Of a DNA stretch of 64,000 nucleotides, positions 61,607 to 64,000 are shown in pieces. How positions within the stretch are numbered: the first letter of the stretch is position 1; every line of letters starts with the position of its first letter. Source of the stretch: Pseudomonas caspiana (GTDB taxonomy: Bacteria; Pseudomonadota; Gammaproteobacteria; Pseudomonadales; Pseudomonadaceae); assembly GCF_002158995.1 (NCBI RefSeq), contig NZ_LOHF01000004.1, positions 88,273-152,272 on the forward strand, written 5' to 3'. A program made the position numbers and the translations under genes. The notes under the pieces are model-generated. The model saw nothing but the letters and a program-made list of their open reading frames with translations. It had not been told where the DNA came from and ran no database searches.

Positions 61607-62773
61607 TCAGCCTCCCGTCCCTGCAGCGGGGCCGATCAGCAACCGATCACCTTCAGCGAGCCCATCCAGGACCTGTACTCGCAGCCGGTCACTGAGGCCG
61701 GTGCGTATCTCGCGACGCTGGATGTCGCCGTTGCGGGCGACAACCTGAACGGTCGGGCGTTGCTGGTTATCACGGTGCAGTGCCGCCACGGGAACAGTCA
61801 GGACATTTTCTGCACGCCCTGCGACGAAGAATACCTGCGTGGTCATTTCCGCCATGAGTGCATGGTCAGGGTTCTCGACGTCGAGCAGTACGGTGTAGAG
61901 CACCACCCGGCCGCCACCAGGATTGGCGCTCGCCGGGCTGCCGCCGCCCTGACTGATCTGATCGAGAGGTTTGGGCGGAATCGGCAATACCTGCCTCACC
62001 GTACTGTTCCAGCGTCGGGTGCCGCCGCTGAGGGTAGTGAACCATGCAGTCATGCCCGGTTTGACGTGGCCAATATCCGCTTCGGACACCTCGGCCCATA
62101 CGGTCATCGGCGACAGCTTGGCAATGCGCAGGATCAGTGGCGTCTGCTGCTGGGCATTGAGGGTCTGGCCGACTCTCGCGTCCAGCGCTACAACGGTGCC
62201 GGACATCGGCGCATAAATCCGGGTGTAACCCAGCTCTGCTTCGTCGCTGCGTAAACTTGCCTGAGCCTGGGCGATCTGTGCCCTGAACATATCGATGCGC
62301 GCTTGAGTGGCGTGCAATTCGGCCTGGGCGGTTTGTACATCCTCCTCACGGGTCGCGCCGCCAGCGGCCAGACTTTGCTGGCGATGGAATTTCTGCCGCG
62401 CCAACTCATGTTGCGCACGCTGCTCTTGTAATTGAGCTTTGAGGTTGTCAATGGAGTAGCGCGCCGCGTCGAGTCTGGCCGTTTGGGTGGACGGGTCTAT
62501 CTCCACCAGCAATTGGCCTTTCTGAACCTCGTCGCCGATCTCGACATGGATCGTACGAATTTGCCCGGAGGCCTGAGCGCCTACATCGACATAGCGCCTG
62601 GGTTGTAACGTGCCCAAGGCCGTAACGCTGCTTTCGATATCGCCACGGGTCACTTGCACGGTGGCCAGTTTATCCTGACCGTCGGGCAGTACTTGCCAGG
62701 CAGCCAGAGCAACCATGGGGATCAGACACAGCGCTATCAACACAGCGCGTCGGGTGCTTCGCAGACGTTTCAT
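61607..62773 (-). CDS. pvdR: Periplasmic adaptor (MacA-type) of the pyoverdine pump
   Basis: A 388-residue membrane-fusion protein. A hydrophobic N-terminal anchor (LIALCLIPMVALAAWQVL) is followed by a biotinyl-lipoyl-like domain (GALxP...VDVGAQASGQIRTIHVEIGDEVQKGQLLVEID), a coiled-coil hairpin (LKAQLQEQRAQHELARQKF) and beta-barrel domains. It links PvdT to OpmQ. It is the first gene of pvdR-pvdT-opmQ, with an iron-starvation-like box 98 bp upstream. In PAO1 fpvR precedes it; here only a promoter region separates it from fpvI. Confidence 0.94.
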   Translation of the reverse strand: MKRLRSTRRAVLIALCLIPMVALAAWQVLPDGQDKLATVQVTRGDIESSVTALGTLQPRRYVDVGAQASGQIRTIHVEIGDEVQKGQLLVEIDPSTQTARLDAARYSIDNLKAQLQEQRAQHELARQKFHRQQSLAAGGATREEDVQTAQAELHATQARIDMFRAQIAQAQASLRSDEAELGYTRIYAPMSGTVVALDARVGQTLNAQQQTPLILRIAKLSPMTVWAEVSEADIGHVKPGMTAWFTTLSGGTRRWNSTVRQVLPIPPKPLDQISQGGGSPASANPGGGRVVLYTVLLDVENPDHALMAEMTTQVFFVAGRAENVLTVPVAALHRDNQQRPTVQVVARNGDIQRREIRTGLSDRLRVQVLDGLAEGDRLLIGPAAGTGG

Positions 62774-62870
62774 GCAGGGTTCCGGCCAATGGGATCGGCC
62801 CGTCGTTCCACACTGTGTTCAAAGTGGATGCTGCCGTAATAAGCGGCAGAAACGGGGAACTGCCCAATAG

Positions 62871-62894
62871 ACGAGAAAACCGCTCAGGAAATTA
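62871..62894 (-). promoter_or_regulatory. Probable PvdS-type promoter for pvdR-pvdT-opmQ
   Basis: On the minus strand: TAATT (62894-62890), 16 bases beginning TCCTGA, then CGT (62873-62871). It has one mismatch to TAAAT-N16-CGT, with the correct spacing. Confidence 0.55.
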
Positions 62895-62970
62895 AGCAGC
62901 ACGGATCGCGGAGGCGGGGGCGGTTACACAATATTTGTACATTTATTACACACTTTGCTTTAAATCTAGA

Positions 62971-62985
62971 TGAGAATTGTTATAG
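62971..62985 (+). promoter_or_regulatory. Fur-box-like site upstream of fpvI
   Basis: TGAGAATTGTTATAG matches the 7-1-7 Fur pattern TGATAAT-N-ATTATCA at 11 of 14 positions by eye. It lies about 110-120 bp before the fpvI start, where an iron-repressed promoter is expected. PvdS-type boxes are absent on this strand. Confidence 0.55.
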
Positions 62986-63093
62986 ATTGCGCTCGCGTTC
63001 AAAGTGCCATTATTGCTCGTCCGTTTTTGGCAGGGGCGCAGCGGTGATCATGCTCATGGAGAGGTGCCGCCACCCGGCGGGCCAGAGGTGATA

Positions 63094-63573
63094 TTGGAAA
63101 ACTACTATCGTGAGCTCGTGTCCTTCCTAAACGCCCGGCTGGGTAATCGCCAGGCGGCGGAAGATATCGTCCACGATACCTACCTGCGAGTACTTGAGCG
63201 CTCCAGCACCACGCCGATCGAGCAGCCCCGGGCATTTCTGTATCGCACTGCGTTGAATCTGGTCATCGATGGTCATCGGCGCAATGTGTTGCGCCAGACC
63301 GAGTCGCTGGAGGTCCTCGAGAATGAAGAGTGCTACTTCAGCCCGTCGCCACAGGTGAGTATCGATACCGGTCAGCGGCTGGACATGGTGCAACGCGCGT
63401 TGGCCGAGTTGCCTGCGCTCTGTCGCGAGAGCTTTATGCTGCGCAAGCTTGAAGGTCTGTCGCACCCGGAGATAGCCGAGCGGTTGGGTATTTCCCATAG
63501 TCTGGTCGAGAAGCACATTGTTAATGCGATGAAGCATTGTCGGGTGCGGATGAGGCAATGGGAGGGGTTTTAA
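63094..63573 (+). CDS. fpvI: ECF sigma factor FpvI
   Basis: A FecI-type ECF sigma factor of about 159 residues that directs fpvA transcription when FpvA senses ferripyoverdine. Sigma region 2 reads ENYYRELVSFLNARLGNRQAAEDIVHDTYLRVLE, and FLYRTALNLVIDGHRR belongs to region 2.4. Region 4 has LPALCRESFMLRKLEGLSHPEIAERLGISHSLVEKHIVNAM. This resembles FpvI, not PvdS. The start is uncertain: AGAGGTGAT (63084-63092) is an excellent ribosome-binding site for TTG at 63094. A GTG at 63088 lies inside that site, and a longer frame could begin at GTG 63004. No fpvR gene follows in the window. Confidence 0.88.
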   Translation: MENYYRELVSFLNARLGNRQAAEDIVHDTYLRVLERSSTTPIEQPRAFLYRTALNLVIDGHRRNVLRQTESLEVLENEECYFSPSPQVSIDTGQRLDMVQRALAELPALCRESFMLRKLEGLSHPEIAERLGISHSLVEKHIVNAMKHCRVRMRQWEGF

Positions 63574-64000
63574 TTCTTCATGGATTTTTGTACATATCCA
63601 TTGTTGCGGTCACGGCTGATATTGGTTGCGCTTTTACAGCGCGTCACTTTTGATGGATCCGGAAGCCGGCCCAGACAAAAGTAACCAAAATGCTCTTGCC
63701 CCACCACTCGGCACCTCGCTGTCGCTCGGTGTACCCGCCCGCAGATCCTGAAGCGTTCGGCCAGCGTGGTTTAACGGGGCGCCTCAGATCAAAATCAAAA
63801 GCGCGGCGGCCTGATAGCCGACCTGATTGTGCGAACTTACCGGTCTTCTGTAGGAACAGCCGAAGGCTGCGAGGCGGTGTGTCACGTACACCGTGATCGG
63901 CGCCGTCGTAACCTCCGACAACTCCTACAGGTCCGGAGCCCTACCGCTCTTTCCGCTCTGCTTTTGATCTGCTTGTGATTTTGATCTGAGGCGCCCCGTT
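63574..64000. repeat. Gene-free intergenic repeat region with a 24-bp perfect inverted repeat
   Basis: No credible gene is seen after fpvI. A 24-bp sequence at 63773-63796 (starting AACGGGGCGCCTCAGATC) is repeated exactly in inverse at 63977-64000, enclosing a degenerate REP hairpin at 63848-63930 (CTGTAGGAACAGCC ... ACTCCTACAG). The segment 63660-63780 (CAGACAAAAGTAACCAAA, CTTGCCCCACCACTCGGCAC, TTAACGGGGCGCC) looks like the long interspersed intergenic repeats I recall from P. fluorescens genomes. It probably continues past the window. Confidence 0.55.

Noticed and set aside
63094..63573. Sigma factor as PvdS
   Set aside because: Region 4 and the N-terminus match FecI/FpvI-type proteins, the place is that of fpvI in PAO1, and a PvdS-like SPTLVNF region is not present.
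63690..63896. 68-codon frame after fpvI
   Set aside because: It lies within an intergenic repeat and has no recognisable domain or ribosome-binding site.

Overview
The window is a stretch of a Pseudomonas chromosome, most likely from the P. fluorescens group. Three things point there: a pyoverdine locus laid out as in P. aeruginosa PAO1 (pvd/fpv genes), high-GC genes, and many Pseudomonas-type REP hairpins with TGTGGGAGC and TGTAGGAGC arms. All calls come from reading the sequence; no database search was run.

Left part (1-17.9 kb), housekeeping and transport. It holds a truncated EamA-type transporter, a dCACHE chemoreceptor, a FAD monooxygenase with an upstream MarR regulator and a striking double-palindrome operator, an SdaC-like amino-acid permease, and a DUF411 periplasmic protein. 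Next come a tightly coupled minus-strand operon (gntR, two oligopeptide-ABC ATPases, a binding protein, two permeases, gamma-glutamyltransferase), a BASS-family transporter, rdgC, and a tRNA-Val/tRNA-Asp pair with its own sigma70-type promoter and terminator.

Middle part (17.9-47.9 kb), pyoverdine peptide synthesis. A minus-strand SCP2-cupin_8/JmjC fusion protein has a consensus PvdS (iron-starvation) promoter. It diverges from two giant NRPS genes of 3221 and 5916 residues. The domains read C-A-T x3, then (C-A-T-E) x3, then C-A-T-TE. Specificity codes read by eye predict Asp-Ser-Lys(?)-D-OHOrn-D-aThr-D-aThr-OHOrn, with OHOrn at the C-terminus. An HSL-type alpha/beta hydrolase follows the second NRPS.

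Right part (48-64 kb), pyoverdine maturation, export and uptake. In order: fpvA (receptor with STN signalling domain), pvdE (exporter to the periplasm), pvdO-pvdN-pvdM (periplasmic maturation), pvdP (tyrosinase), opmQ-pvdT-pvdR (tripartite export/recycling pump) and the ECF sigma factor fpvI with a Fur-like site. Exact TAAAT-N16-CGT boxes precede the SCP2-cupin gene, pvdE, pvdM and pvdP, and one-mismatch versions precede the first NRPS gene and pvdR. Compared with PAO1, fpvR is missing between fpvI and pvdR and pvdF is missing between pvdE and pvdO. The SCP2-cupin protein and the alpha/beta hydrolase are the parts of the locus without an assigned pyoverdine role. The last ~400 bp is a repeat-rich, gene-free segment.
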